A program made the translations under genes and the position numbers. Below, piece by piece: positions 7,869 to 15,867 of a DNA stretch of 21,347 nucleotides. The DNA comes from Pseudomonadota bacterium (lineage in GTDB: Bacteria; Pseudomonadota; Gammaproteobacteria; Steroidobacterales; Steroidobacteraceae): contig JAKAFQ010000009.1 in NCBI GenBank assembly GCA_021817875.1, positions 1 through 21,347 of the forward strand, given 5' to 3'. Each line of letters begins with the position of its first letter. The first letter of the stretch is position 1. The notes below the pieces were generated by a model, which was given only the letters and a program-made list of their open reading frames with translations, searched no databases and had not been told where the DNA came from.

Positions 7869-8849
7869 TCAATAGGAACTCGGCACCGCCGATAGGCCGA
7901 GCATCCTGCGCGCCTGTGCCGGGGTCGCCACCTGCCGATTCAGCTCGTGCGCGATTCTGACCGTGCGCGCCACGACCTCCGCATTGGACTTCAGCTTATG
8001 CCCACGCTTCAAATACAGATTGTCTTCGAGACCGACGCGGACGTGTCCACCCAGCAACAGGGCGAATGTCGTCATCGGCAACTGAAATGGTCCGATCCCG
8101 GAACAGAGCCAGATCGCGCCGGCGGGCAGTTCCTTGACGAGTTGCAGCACATTCTCCGGCGTCGGGAAGCTCGAAGTCTGATAGCCCATCACGGTCTGCA
8201 CGTATACCGGTGAGTCGATGAGCTCATGCTCGATCAGGTCCCGCATCACCCACGCGCCTCCGGAGTGGTAGGTCTCGAGCTCCGGCTTGATGCCCCTCGC
8301 CTTCATGGCGCGGGCGAATTCCTCCACCAGGCGGTAGGTGAAGGGAATGCAGTCGTCGAACTCGATCGCACCACGGGGATTCGGCAGCGGCGGCTTGCGT
8401 TCCTTCAGCCTGAAGCGGCTCATGTCCGGGGTGAGATTGAGTGAGGCGAGCTCCGGTTTGGCGTCGAGACAGGACAGCCGGTTCTCCATGGTGGAATTCG
8501 GACCGCCGCCGGTCGTATTGTTGATGATGATGTCCGGACAGCGTGCCCTGATCCTGGAATTGACCTCCCACCAGGCCTCCGTCGTGATGGCAGCCTCGGG
8601 CAGATTGCGGGGATCCCGCGCATGCACGTGAACGACGCTTGCTCCGGCACGGTAGGCGTCGTACACGGAGTCGGCGATCTCCTCCGCGGTCTCCGGCAGG
8701 GCCGGGTGGGATTCCTTGCCCTGTACACCGCCGTTGCACGCGACGCAGATGATCGCCGGCGGCATTCCCTGCTGTACGCGCTCCATGAATTCGTACGTGT
8801 CGGCGTAGCGCCAGGATCCGGGAATTTCCACTGTGTCAATCGCGTTCAT
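7869..8849 (-). CDS. Beta-keto acid cleavage enzyme (BKACE/DUF849)
   Basis: 326 residues of the BKACE family, typified by 3-keto-5-aminohexanoate cleavage enzyme (Kce). These zinc enzymes transfer the acyl part of a beta-keto acid to acetyl-CoA, releasing acetoacetate and a new acyl-CoA. The zinc ligands are the His-x-His of HVHARDP (His74, His76) and Glu275 in HVRVGLEDN, with Arg271 and Asp276 as the usual neighbours. LPETAEEIAD, NTTGGG and ELETYHSGG are further family blocks. An extra N-terminus of about 30 residues (SWRYADTYEFMERVQQG) precedes the usual first strand and suggests a particular subfamily. It overlaps the hyuB end by 14 bases. Its presence argues that the operon's product is a beta-keto acid. 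The exact substrate is unknown. Confidence 0.9.
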   Translation of the reverse strand: MNAIDTVEIPGSWRYADTYEFMERVQQGMPPAIICVACNGGVQGKESHPALPETAEEIADSVYDAYRAGASVVHVHARDPRNLPEAAITTEAWWEVNSRIRARCPDIIINNTTGGGPNSTMENRLSCLDAKPELASLNLTPDMSRFRLKERKPPLPNPRGAIEFDDCIPFTYRLVEEFARAMKARGIKPELETYHSGGAWVMRDLIEHELIDSPVYVQTVMGYQTSSFPTPENVLQLVKELPAGAIWLCSGIGPFQLPMTTFALLLGGHVRVGLEDNLYLKRGHKLKSNAEVVARTVRIAHELNRQVATPAQARRMLGLSAVPSSY

Positions 8850-10632
8850 GAGAGGTACTCACTTGTGTGGAGCGCAGCGCACTCGTTGCTTGCTCATCGA
8901 CCCTGCCGTCCGCATCGACCGCGACCCGGTAGACCTGCCGCGCACGCTGCGCCGTGATCCAGCGCTCGCGCAGGTCGCTTGCCACCAGAAGCGGATCCCG
9001 CAGATCCGGCGGGCCATATCCGCCGCCGCCCGTGGAGACGGACAGGACTCGCTCGCCGGCGCGCAGACTCACTTGTGCACAGGCAGGCAGGGGCTCGCGA
9101 CCGCCATCCGCGCGCACCCGCCACTGATTCGCGCGGCCGCCGTCCAGGCCGCCGCGCACGCCCCGCGCGGGATTGACTGCGCCGTCGCTGACGTACCCGA
9201 CCGAAATTTCCCCGGCGAGGGGCCCGAATTCGACCGCGATGGAGGGCGCCCCCCGGTACCGTCCCGCCCCCTCGGAGTCGACCACCAGGCGGCGGCTGTA
9301 GACGTGAATCGGCTGACGCAACTCATCGAGTTCGATACTGTCGAGAAAGCACAGGCCGGCATTGCCGACGTGCCCGATCGTGAGCCAGGCATCGCAGCTC
9401 GGCGCCCCCGCCCCGCTCGTCATGCCGAGGAAAATCTGATTGACGAACGGCTCGCCGGTTTGCGGGTGTCGGCCGGAGATGACCCCCACGGCCGGAGGAA
9501 TCACCCCGCCGCACTCGGCGAGGCCGAAGCCCTCGGCCAGCTCGGCCAGGGCAGCCTGCACGGCGTTCGCGACCCGGTCCGCGACGTTGGTGGTTGCAAC
9601 CGACGTGCTGGTGGGGTGGCGGGGAATGCCGACCACGCAGTTTTCACGCAGCAGCAGCCGTATCCGGCCGCAGCTGCCGGAGTTCTTGGGTACCGTGTGA
9701 TCGATGGAGTTGAACACGCCGACCATTCCGGCCGTGCGGGCGCAGGCTTCGGAAAGGTTCATCCCGCAGGGGAAGCAATCGGGGTTGTCCCGCAGGTCGA
9801 CCTCGATCCAGCCGTCTTTCGGATCGGTGGTCACCTTGACTCGAACCGGTATGCCATCCGGCGGCGTGCCCGGAAACGGATCGTGGCGGCTCTCGCGTGT
9901 CACCGAGCCGCCTGGCAGCCTGCGAATGGCGTCGCGCATTCGCCGCTCGGAATAGCGCAGCCATTCCTCCTGGAAAGCCTCGATCGTGTCCCAACCGAAC
10001 TGCGCACCGAGCTCGAGCAGCTCCCGCTCGCCGATCCGCGCCGCGCCGACCATGGCGAGGTAATCACCGTGCCACTGCTCCGGAACTCTGATGCGCATCT
10101 GGCACATACGCAGGAAATCGGGATTGGTCCGGTAATTTTCCTGAACCTTCACGCAGGGAAAAATGAGCGCCCCTTCCTCGTAGACATCCCGCGCCGCTCC
10201 GTGGTAGGTGGTCGGGATCGAATTGCCGATGTCGGCCTGGTGCGCCTTGACCGCCAGCGTGAAACGATGCACGCCGCCGGCATCGACCACCGGAGCAAGG
10301 AAGGTGTGATCTGCGGCGTGCGAGCAGCCGTGGTAGGGCGAATTGTGCAGAAAGCCGTCGCCGGCACTGACCTTGGGGTGAAACTCCTTCATGACCCGGC
10401 ACATGATGTCAGGGCCCGACAGGACGTGGATGGGCAATGCCTCGTTCGTGACCAGGAGCCTGGCATCTGCGGTGACGATGCAGCAGGAGAAATCGCGGGC
10501 GCTGTTGAGCACGCCGGAGCGTCCGGTGCGCAGCAGCGTGTTCGCCATTTTGCGCGTGATGCCTTCGAATCGTTTGCCCAGGATCGCGAGCGTCACGCCA
10601 TCGAGCAGCGGCCGGGCAACGAAATCGTTCAT
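8836..10632 (-). CDS. hyuB: Hydantoinase B/oxoprolinase-family subunit (HyuB; carboxylase-like alpha subunit)
   Basis: 598 residues of the HyuB family, the catalytic partner of HyuA in N-methylhydantoinase, caprolactamase, 5-oxoprolinase and acetone/acetophenone carboxylases. The metal-site region AGDGFLHNSPYHGCSHAADH (90-109) and AHQADIG (130-136) are present, giving His105, Asp108, His131 and Asp134 as candidate ligands. The usual N-D-P-Y reads N-S-P-Y here. The C-terminal half has RGAPSIAVEFGP, RGGLDGG and the glycine-rich STGGGGYGPP that closes the family domain. It overlaps hyuA by ATGA and the BKACE gene by 14 bases, so it is strictly co-translated. Substrate (cyclic amide hydrolysis or ketone carboxylation) is not decided by the motifs; the BKACE neighbour favours carboxylation, which is inference. 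Confidence 0.9.
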   Translation of the reverse strand: MNDFVARPLLDGVTLAILGKRFEGITRKMANTLLRTGRSGVLNSARDFSCCIVTADARLLVTNEALPIHVLSGPDIMCRVMKEFHPKVSAGDGFLHNSPYHGCSHAADHTFLAPVVDAGGVHRFTLAVKAHQADIGNSIPTTYHGAARDVYEEGALIFPCVKVQENYRTNPDFLRMCQMRIRVPEQWHGDYLAMVGAARIGERELLELGAQFGWDTIEAFQEEWLRYSERRMRDAIRRLPGGSVTRESRHDPFPGTPPDGIPVRVKVTTDPKDGWIEVDLRDNPDCFPCGMNLSEACARTAGMVGVFNSIDHTVPKNSGSCGRIRLLLRENCVVGIPRHPTSTSVATTNVADRVANAVQAALAELAEGFGLAECGGVIPPAVGVISGRHPQTGEPFVNQIFLGMTSGAGAPSCDAWLTIGHVGNAGLCFLDSIELDELRQPIHVYSRRLVVDSEGAGRYRGAPSIAVEFGPLAGEISVGYVSDGAVNPARGVRGGLDGGRANQWRVRADGGREPLPACAQVSLRAGERVLSVSTGGGGYGPPDLRDPLLVASDLRERWITAQRARQVYRVAVDADGRVDEQATSALRSTQVSTSHERD

Positions 10633-12701
10633 GACTCGCTCCTCACGTCGATCGAAATGCTGCCGGATGGCCGCCGCACGGCCGTCGCGCCCGGATCGAC
10701 CACGATCGTGGTGAATGCGCTCTCTATGATGGCCGGCCCCTGAATCTCGACCCCGGTCTCGAGCGCATTCAGCGCATGAATCCGCGCCTCAACCCATCCC
10801 GTCGGGGCGAAGTACGCGCGCCTGTGCCGCACCGCAGCCGCCATCCCGGGCTCGTGCAGGCGCATCTGCGCGCTCCTCGGCAGTCGGCAGGACACGTGCG
10901 CCGACCAACCGATGAATTCGACGGAAGAAGCGCGGTCGGCGAAACTGAACAGTTCCTCGTGGGTGCGATGAAACTCCTCGACCAGCCGCTCGAGGTCCCG
11001 GTCCGAGCCGAAAGACTCGCAAGGCAGCCGTGTCTCGATCTCCCAGACCTGCGTCGAGTAGCGTGCCTGCGCGCTGTAGTGCACGCTGCCACCCGAGCAG
11101 CCCGCGCCGGCGGTTCGGATGAATTCCGCGCAGTGCGCGCCGAGGCCCGCGAGCACTCGGTTCACTCCCTCGAAGTCGAAGCGATGACTCTCGGTGACGA
11201 AGGCGCGATCGTAGTCGGCCCGCAGATCGGACATCATGGCTCCGGCGGCCGAGAGCGCCGCGCCGACCGTCGGGATGAGCACCCGCCGGCAACCGAGACG
11301 ACGGGCGATTTTCACGGAGTTCAGCCCCGCCGCCCCGCCGCCACCCACCAGTACCGCCGAGCGCGGATCGATCCCCTGGTTCACGGTGATGTCGACGATG
11401 GCCTGCACCATGTTCTCGGTGGCCACCTCGATGATGGCCGACGCCGCCTCGGTCACGTCGCGACCGAGCGGCGCGGCGACCTGTTCAGCGATGGCGGTGC
11501 GCGCCGCCTGCGCATCGAGTGGCATCGCGCCCCCGAGGAAAAAGCACGGATCGAGGTGGCCGAGCACCAGCGAGGCATCGGTCACCGTCGGATTCCGTCC
11601 TGCGCGGCCGTAGCAGGCCGGCCCCGGCACGGCGCCTGCGCTCTGCGGTCCGACGTGCAGCATCCCGCCGGCATCGATGTGCGCAATCGAGCCGCCTCCG
11701 GCGCCGATGCTGCGCACGTCAACCCATGGAAATCCCACCATCGTGCCGCTGTATTGAGGTCCGATCCAGGTGTCCCGGGTCACGGGAATGATCCCGTTGC
11801 GCACGAGGCTGACGTCGTAGGTGGTCCCCCCGGTGTCCGCCACGATGATGGTGTCGGCCTGCTCGTCGACTTGTCCGAACCATTTGCCCGCAACCGGCGC
11901 CATCGACGGCCCTGAATTGACGATCCGTATCGGCGTCTCTGCCGCGTCCTGCGCGTCGATGACCCCCGCCTGCGAAGTGACGATGAGCAGTCGGCCGGCG
12001 AATCCCGCTTCGCGCAGGCGTTGCTCGAGGCCGCGCATGTAGGGGCCCATGAGCGGCTTCAGCGAGGCGTCGATCGCCGCGGACGACGCGCGTCGAAACT
12101 CGCGGATCACCGGATTCAGCCGATGCGAGAGCGTATACGGCACTCCGGGCAGATGCCGTTCGATCAGCCCGCCCAGGTACTCCTCGTGGCTCGGATTGAC
12201 GATCGACCACAGCAGGCACACGGCGATCGCTTCGGCGCCCGCGGCGTGCGCCCGGCGCAGGACCTCCAGCGCCCGAGCCTCATCGAGCGGTTCCATCTGC
12301 GAGCCGTCGGGCCGCATACGCCCGGGCACCTCGAAGGTGAGCGAGCGGGGAATATACGGCGGCGGATAAGGCATTTCGAAATTGAACGGATCGGTTCGTC
12401 CCCCCTCGCGCAGCACCAGGATGTCCGGATGGCCGGCGCTGGTGAGCAGCGCCGTACGCGCCGTGCGCCCGGTGATGATCGCGTTGATCGCATGTGTGGT
12501 GCCGTATATGAAGTGACTTCCCTGCCCCAGAAGCTCGCGCCGCGAGCTCCGACACGCAGCGGCCGCCAGCTCGAGGGCCTCGAGCATCCCGAGCACGGGA
12601 TCCTCGGGCGTCGTCGCGGACTTGAACATCCGCTTGCCGCCCGAATCATCCTCGACGATCAGGTCGGTGAAGGTTCCGCCGGTGTCAACCGCGAATCTCA
12701 T
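10629..12701 (-). CDS. hyuA: Hydantoinase A/oxoprolinase-family ATPase subunit (HyuA; carboxylase-like beta subunit)
   Basis: 690 residues, the normal HyuA length. The protein opens with the family signature DTGGTFTD (6-13), an ATP-binding acetate/sugar kinase-type phosphate loop. It continues with YGTTHAINAI, the long hydantoinase A domain including VADTGGTTYDVS, then GAGGGSIAHID, PGPACYGR and PTVTDASLVLG, and GGGGAAGLN near the second ATP site. The role is to phosphorylate or activate the substrate with ATP for HyuB. The ATG overlaps the TGA of the upstream SDR gene (ATGA) and its own stop overlaps hyuB the same way. It could belong to a hydantoinase, a lactamase or a ketone carboxylase; single-gene 5-oxoprolinase is excluded because A and B are separate here. 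Confidence 0.92.
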   Translation of the reverse strand: MRFAVDTGGTFTDLIVEDDSGGKRMFKSATTPEDPVLGMLEALELAAAACRSSRRELLGQGSHFIYGTTHAINAIITGRTARTALLTSAGHPDILVLREGGRTDPFNFEMPYPPPYIPRSLTFEVPGRMRPDGSQMEPLDEARALEVLRRAHAAGAEAIAVCLLWSIVNPSHEEYLGGLIERHLPGVPYTLSHRLNPVIREFRRASSAAIDASLKPLMGPYMRGLEQRLREAGFAGRLLIVTSQAGVIDAQDAAETPIRIVNSGPSMAPVAGKWFGQVDEQADTIIVADTGGTTYDVSLVRNGIIPVTRDTWIGPQYSGTMVGFPWVDVRSIGAGGGSIAHIDAGGMLHVGPQSAGAVPGPACYGRAGRNPTVTDASLVLGHLDPCFFLGGAMPLDAQAARTAIAEQVAAPLGRDVTEAASAIIEVATENMVQAIVDITVNQGIDPRSAVLVGGGGAAGLNSVKIARRLGCRRVLIPTVGAALSAAGAMMSDLRADYDRAFVTESHRFDFEGVNRVLAGLGAHCAEFIRTAGAGCSGGSVHYSAQARYSTQVWEIETRLPCESFGSDRDLERLVEEFHRTHEELFSFADRASSVEFIGWSAHVSCRLPRSAQMRLHEPGMAAAVRHRRAYFAPTGWVEARIHALNALETGVEIQGPAIIESAFTTIVVDPGATAVRRPSGSISIDVRSES

Positions 12702-13495
12702 GCTTCGTATTCGACGTTTCCGTCGACTCCAATATGCTGACCGGAAATGTGTCGACCGGCAGCCGAGGCGAGGAACGCCACCATCGCCGCGATGTCCTCG
12801 GGCTCCACCATGCAGCGCAGCGACACATAGCGCAGCAGTGTCCTCTCATACTCTTCAGGCGATTCGCCGAGTGCGCGCGCCTTGTCGTCGATGACCTGCT
12901 GCAGGCGCTGTCCGCGGATGGCTCCCGGCAGGATGGCGTTCACCCGGATGCCGAACGGTCCGAGTTCGCGCGCCAGGTTCGACGTCATGCCAAGCACAGC
13001 CACCTTGGACACCACGTACGGCAGACGGCGCGGCAACCCGGTACGGGCGCTCCCCGAGGAGATATTCACGATCAGGCCGTCCCGCCGGCTTTTCATCGCG
13101 GGCACCGCCCGGCGCACGCAGAGGAAATGACTGGTGACGTTGCTCGCGAGCGTTCGATTCCAGTCTGCGCTCGAGATGGCCTCGACCTCGGCCGTGGGAC
13201 CCGCAATCCCCACATTGTTGACCAGCACGTCGATGCCCCCCAACCGACTTTCCGCCTCCGCGAACAGCGCATCCACGATCCGCTCGTCGCTGACATCCCC
13301 TGTGAAGGTGAGGATGTCCGCCCGCTGCGCATTGAGCTCCGCGATGCGATTTGCATCGATATCACACGCCATGACCGCCGCGCCGAGGTCCGCCAGCGTG
13401 CGACTGATGACCAGGCCGGCGCCCCCGGCCCCGGCAGTGACCAGCACCCGCCGCCCACTGAGTTGCAGCTCACATCTTTTTTTATCATCTATCAT
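12698..13495 (-). CDS. SDR-family oxidoreductase, first gene of the hyuAB-BKACE operon
   Basis: A classical short-chain dehydrogenase of 265 residues from the ATG at 13495. The Rossmann motif is TAGAGGAG (20-27), CDID (44-47) follows beta-2, so NAD preference is likely, NNVG is at 93-96, and the catalytic pair is Ser146/147 with Tyr160-x3-Lys164 (YVVSK). The frame is open 51 bases further upstream, but that stretch holds the promoter, so the shorter start is preferred. There is no Shine-Dalgarno sequence before it and the predicted transcript start is only about 5 bases upstream. It overlaps hyuA by 4 bases. Probably it oxidises an alcohol to the ketone or lactam used by HyuAB (inference). 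Confidence 0.88.
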   Translation of the reverse strand: MIDDKKRCELQLSGRRVLVTAGAGGAGLVISRTLADLGAAVMACDIDANRIAELNAQRADILTFTGDVSDERIVDALFAEAESRLGGIDVLVNNVGIAGPTAEVEAISSADWNRTLASNVTSHFLCVRRAVPAMKSRRDGLIVNISSGSARTGLPRRLPYVVSKVAVLGMTSNLARELGPFGIRVNAILPGAIRGQRLQQVIDDKARALGESPEEYERTLLRYVSLRCMVEPEDIAAMVAFLASAAGRHISGQHIGVDGNVEYEA

Positions 13496-13505
13496 ATTTT
13501 CATAT

Positions 13506-13514
13506 ATTATATCA
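13506..13514 (-). promoter_or_regulatory. Extended -10 promoter of the SDR-hyuAB-BKACE operon
   Basis: The minus strand reads TGATATAAT, that is TG-n-TATAAT, a perfect extended -10. A start of transcription near 13499-13500 would leave a leader of about 5 bases before the ATG at 13495. The -35 region at 17 bases (TCCATA) is poor, as extended -10 promoters allow. A TTGATC-17-TATGAA alternative exists. The AT-rich island contrasts sharply with the GC-rich surroundings. Confidence 0.6.
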
Positions 13515-13518
13515 CTAG

Positions 13519-13528
13519 TTTGATCAAA
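13519..13528. promoter_or_regulatory. Palindrome TTTGATCAAA, probable GntR operator (copy 1)
   Basis: A perfect 10-base palindrome in the divergent region between the SDR operon and the GntR gene, about 20-29 bases before the predicted SDR transcript start, inside the promoter spacer. The same palindrome occurs in the receptor promoter at 19384-19393. A repressor bound here would block the operon and could autoregulate the GntR gene. Confidence 0.5.
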
Positions 13529-13693
13529 TATGGAGCGCGCGCACACGGCGCCCGGATTTGCCTGGCCGCTCGAACCTCAGGCATAGTAGTTGGAGTGTCG
13601 GACGCGCACCGACCGGACACGATGACGCGAGCCATGCCCCCTCGGAATGCACGACCACCCGCGCGCCTGCTCCGGCGCAAGACGCCGCCGGCC

Positions 13694-14410
13694 ATGACGG
13701 ATGCCGCACCGTCCGAAAACGGCGGTCGCACCGCGTACGAACAGGCCTACGAAGCACTCCGCGGCACGATACTGGCCGGCGGCTTCAGACCCGGCGAAGT
13801 GCTGACCTTGCGCGCGCTCGAGCACAAGCTCGGTCTTGGAGCCATGCCGGTCCGCGAGGCGCTCAAGCGGCTCATTTCCGAGGGCGCCTTCGAAGGCCTG
13901 CCGAATCGTTCCGCACGCGTCCCCTCGCTCAAGCGCCACCAGGTGGAGGAAATTCTGGATCTGCGCCAGGACCTCGAGGGCAAGGCCGCCTATCTGGCCG
14001 CGAAAAATGTCACGTTGCGCCAGATCGAGTACCTGCGCGCGCTGCAGGAGCAGATGACCCGGTGTGCCGCCGACGGCGATGTCCGGCGCTACGCCGAGCT
14101 CAACATGACGTTCCATTTCGAGATCTATCGCATCGCGGAAAGCCCGGTGCTGCTGACACTGATCCAGGCCCTCTGGCTGCGCATGGGCCCCATTCTCACC
14201 AGCAGCGTCGCATTGATTGCCCGCGACCGGCAGGCGTTCAATCGAACCGGCGTGCATTATCACGAGAAGATTCTCGACGCCTTTCACAAGCGGGACCCCG
14301 CCGCCGCGCAGACCGCCATGCGTGCCGATCTGATCACGCCGACCACTGCCAGGGGTTACTGGGAGGCAATCGAGCAACGCTCCGCAGAACACGGGCCGCG
14401 CCCGCTCTGA
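13694..14410 (+). CDS. GntR-family transcriptional regulator, FCD subfamily
   Basis: 238 residues. The N-terminal winged helix (YEQAYEALRGTILAG...GEVLTLRALEHKLGLG...VREALKRLISEGAF, about 14-75) is typical of GntR, followed by the all-helical FCD ligand-binding domain. FCD metal ligands are seen at His141 (MTFHFEIY) and His190 (HYHEKILDAF); the usual Asp before the first His is Asn137 here. The ATG at 13694 gives the usual family length. ATGs at 13622 and 13634 and a GTG at 13595 are in frame with no better ribosome site, so the start is uncertain. It is divergent from the SDR-hyuAB operon and convergent with the permease operon, so it is the obvious local regulator, probably a repressor released by a carboxylic acid pathway compound. 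Confidence 0.9.
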   Translation: MTDAAPSENGGRTAYEQAYEALRGTILAGGFRPGEVLTLRALEHKLGLGAMPVREALKRLISEGAFEGLPNRSARVPSLKRHQVEEILDLRQDLEGKAAYLAAKNVTLRQIEYLRALQEQMTRCAADGDVRRYAELNMTFHFEIYRIAESPVLLTLIQALWLRMGPILTSSVALIARDRQAFNRTGVHYHEKILDAFHKRDPAAAQTAMRADLITPTTARGYWEAIEQRSAEHGPRPL

Positions 14411-14431
14411 CGCCTGACCGGATGGCGACGC

Positions 14432-15853
14432 TCAGCACGCCGGCTCCCGAGCCTCGGCGCGTCTTTGCAGCAAAAGACTGAGGCAGGCCGCCAGCAGGAG
14501 CGTCGCTGGCGCGGATACGCTCGCCAGGGTGCCACCCGCCAGCATCAGGCCGGTGCCCGCCGCCGCCGCCGCGAGCCAGGCCGCCATGCCCGGAAATCGA
14601 AACCGCCGCGGAGCGCCCGGATCCGCACCACGGCCTCCGCCATCGGTTGCGCCGCCTGCCGGCCAGCGACGCAAGTCGCGCCAGACCTGGATCAGCGCCA
14701 CCCCCACCCATGCCGTGATGAACACGGCCTGGTAGGCAAGGGCCTTCAGCAGGTATGCGAATACGTCCGTAGACCACATCAGGGCGAGAACCGCGACCGC
14801 CACGCTCAGGGCGCAAGCCGCTCTCGGCACCCTGAGGCCGGACAGTTCCTCGAGCGCGGCCTGCAGATTGAGCGCTGACACGTAGAAGTTGACGGAATTG
14901 ATCCGGGTCTGGGTGACAAACACCCACAGCAGGCCCGCCGCCGAGCCGAGCACCGCCAACGCACCCGCCACCACTGACGTCTCGGTAACGTGCGCCGGAC
15001 CGGCCGCGGCCACCAGCACTATCCCCACGAAGCCGCTCAATACGATGGTGAGCAGATAGAACGGCACTCCAAACGCCACGCGCGCATGAAAGCGCTGGTC
15101 CGACACCCGGCCGAAGCGGGCGAATTCCATCGTGACCATCGTGAGGACCAGCAGCCCGAAATAGGCGACGAAGCTGCGCCATATCCCGGCGCCGCCGGCC
15201 GCGGGCCGTCGCCCCTGCCCGGGCGCGCCGACGCCGGCCAGCGAGTGGATCAAATGTGGCGTGTGCGCCAGAATCAAAGCCACTGCCAGCAACAGACCGC
15301 CGAGATAGAACGGCAGCAGCAGCCCGTTGAGCTTGTCCAGAAACCTCTGCACGCCGCCGACCGCCAGGGGAGCGCTGTAGAGCACGACGATGAGCGCGGC
15401 CTCGGGGTACGACAGCGCGGGAATCACCTTGGTCGCCGCCACCGCAAGCACCGAGCCTTCGAAGACCGCGTAGTAGACGCCGGCGAGCGACAGGATGAGG
15501 GCGGGCACCGCACTTCCGGCGCGTCCCAGCATCACGCGCGACAGGACCGAACTCGACGCGCCGGTGCGCACGGCGTGGCCGGCCAGCACCCCGCCGATGA
15601 CGCCGAACAGGACGGACGCGGCACACATGCCGATCAGGGCATTCACCGTTCCGTAAAGCAGCGCGACATCCGCCCCGAGGAACACAAAGACCATGCCGCT
15701 GGCACAGCCCCACCACGCCATGGTCAGGCGGAACCGGGACATTCTCCGCGCGGCATCGAGCGCCATGCCGGCTCTTTCGTCCTGATATGCGTGGCGTGCG
15801 GATCCGGACACCCGCTCTGCCGCCCGACCACTGCCCGACATGACTTCAGGCAT
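14432..15853 (-). CDS. NCS1-family nucleobase/hydantoin-type cation symporter
   Basis: 473 residues with about 12 hydrophobic membrane segments (for example GMVFVFLGADVALLYG, LLLPFYLGGLLLAVALILAH). It fits the nucleobase:cation symporter-1 family (cytosine, allantoin and hydantoin permeases). QTRINSVNFYVSALNLQ is the conserved helix region of this family. It would import a nucleobase-like or hydantoin-like heterocycle across the inner membrane. It is last in the leftward receptor-oxidoreductase-permease operon, 14 bases after the oxidoreductase stop, and ends 21 bases from the convergent GntR gene with no clear terminator between. The first 30 residues are hydrophilic; internal Met codons are possible starts. 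The NCS1 call is fairly sure, the substrate is not known. Confidence 0.82.
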   Translation of the reverse strand: MPEVMSGSGRAAERVSGSARHAYQDERAGMALDAARRMSRFRLTMAWWGCASGMVFVFLGADVALLYGTVNALIGMCAASVLFGVIGGVLAGHAVRTGASSSVLSRVMLGRAGSAVPALILSLAGVYYAVFEGSVLAVAATKVIPALSYPEAALIVVLYSAPLAVGGVQRFLDKLNGLLLPFYLGGLLLAVALILAHTPHLIHSLAGVGAPGQGRRPAAGGAGIWRSFVAYFGLLVLTMVTMEFARFGRVSDQRFHARVAFGVPFYLLTIVLSGFVGIVLVAAAGPAHVTETSVVAGALAVLGSAAGLLWVFVTQTRINSVNFYVSALNLQAALEELSGLRVPRAACALSVAVAVLALMWSTDVFAYLLKALAYQAVFITAWVGVALIQVWRDLRRWPAGGATDGGGRGADPGAPRRFRFPGMAAWLAAAAAGTGLMLAGGTLASVSAPATLLLAACLSLLLQRRAEAREPAC

Positions 15854-15867
15854 GCCTTCGCGAGTCG

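Noticed and set aside
6522..7895. Plus-strand frame of about 457 codons across the DUF3326 end and the SDR gene
   Set aside because: It runs out of frame through one real gene and antisense through another, with biased His/Arg/Gly composition.
8833..10743. Long plus-strand open frame of about 636 codons opposite hyuB
   Set aside because: Antisense shadow of the HyuB coding sequence with no recognisable domain.
8836..12701. 5-Oxoprolinase
   Set aside because: HyuA and HyuB are separate overlapping genes, not the single long fused chain of eukaryotic-type 5-oxoprolinase, and no glutathione-cycle gene is nearby.
12734..13693. Upstream extension of the GntR frame to 12734
   Set aside because: This part is antisense to the SDR gene and crosses its promoter; the GntR fold begins only after 13694.
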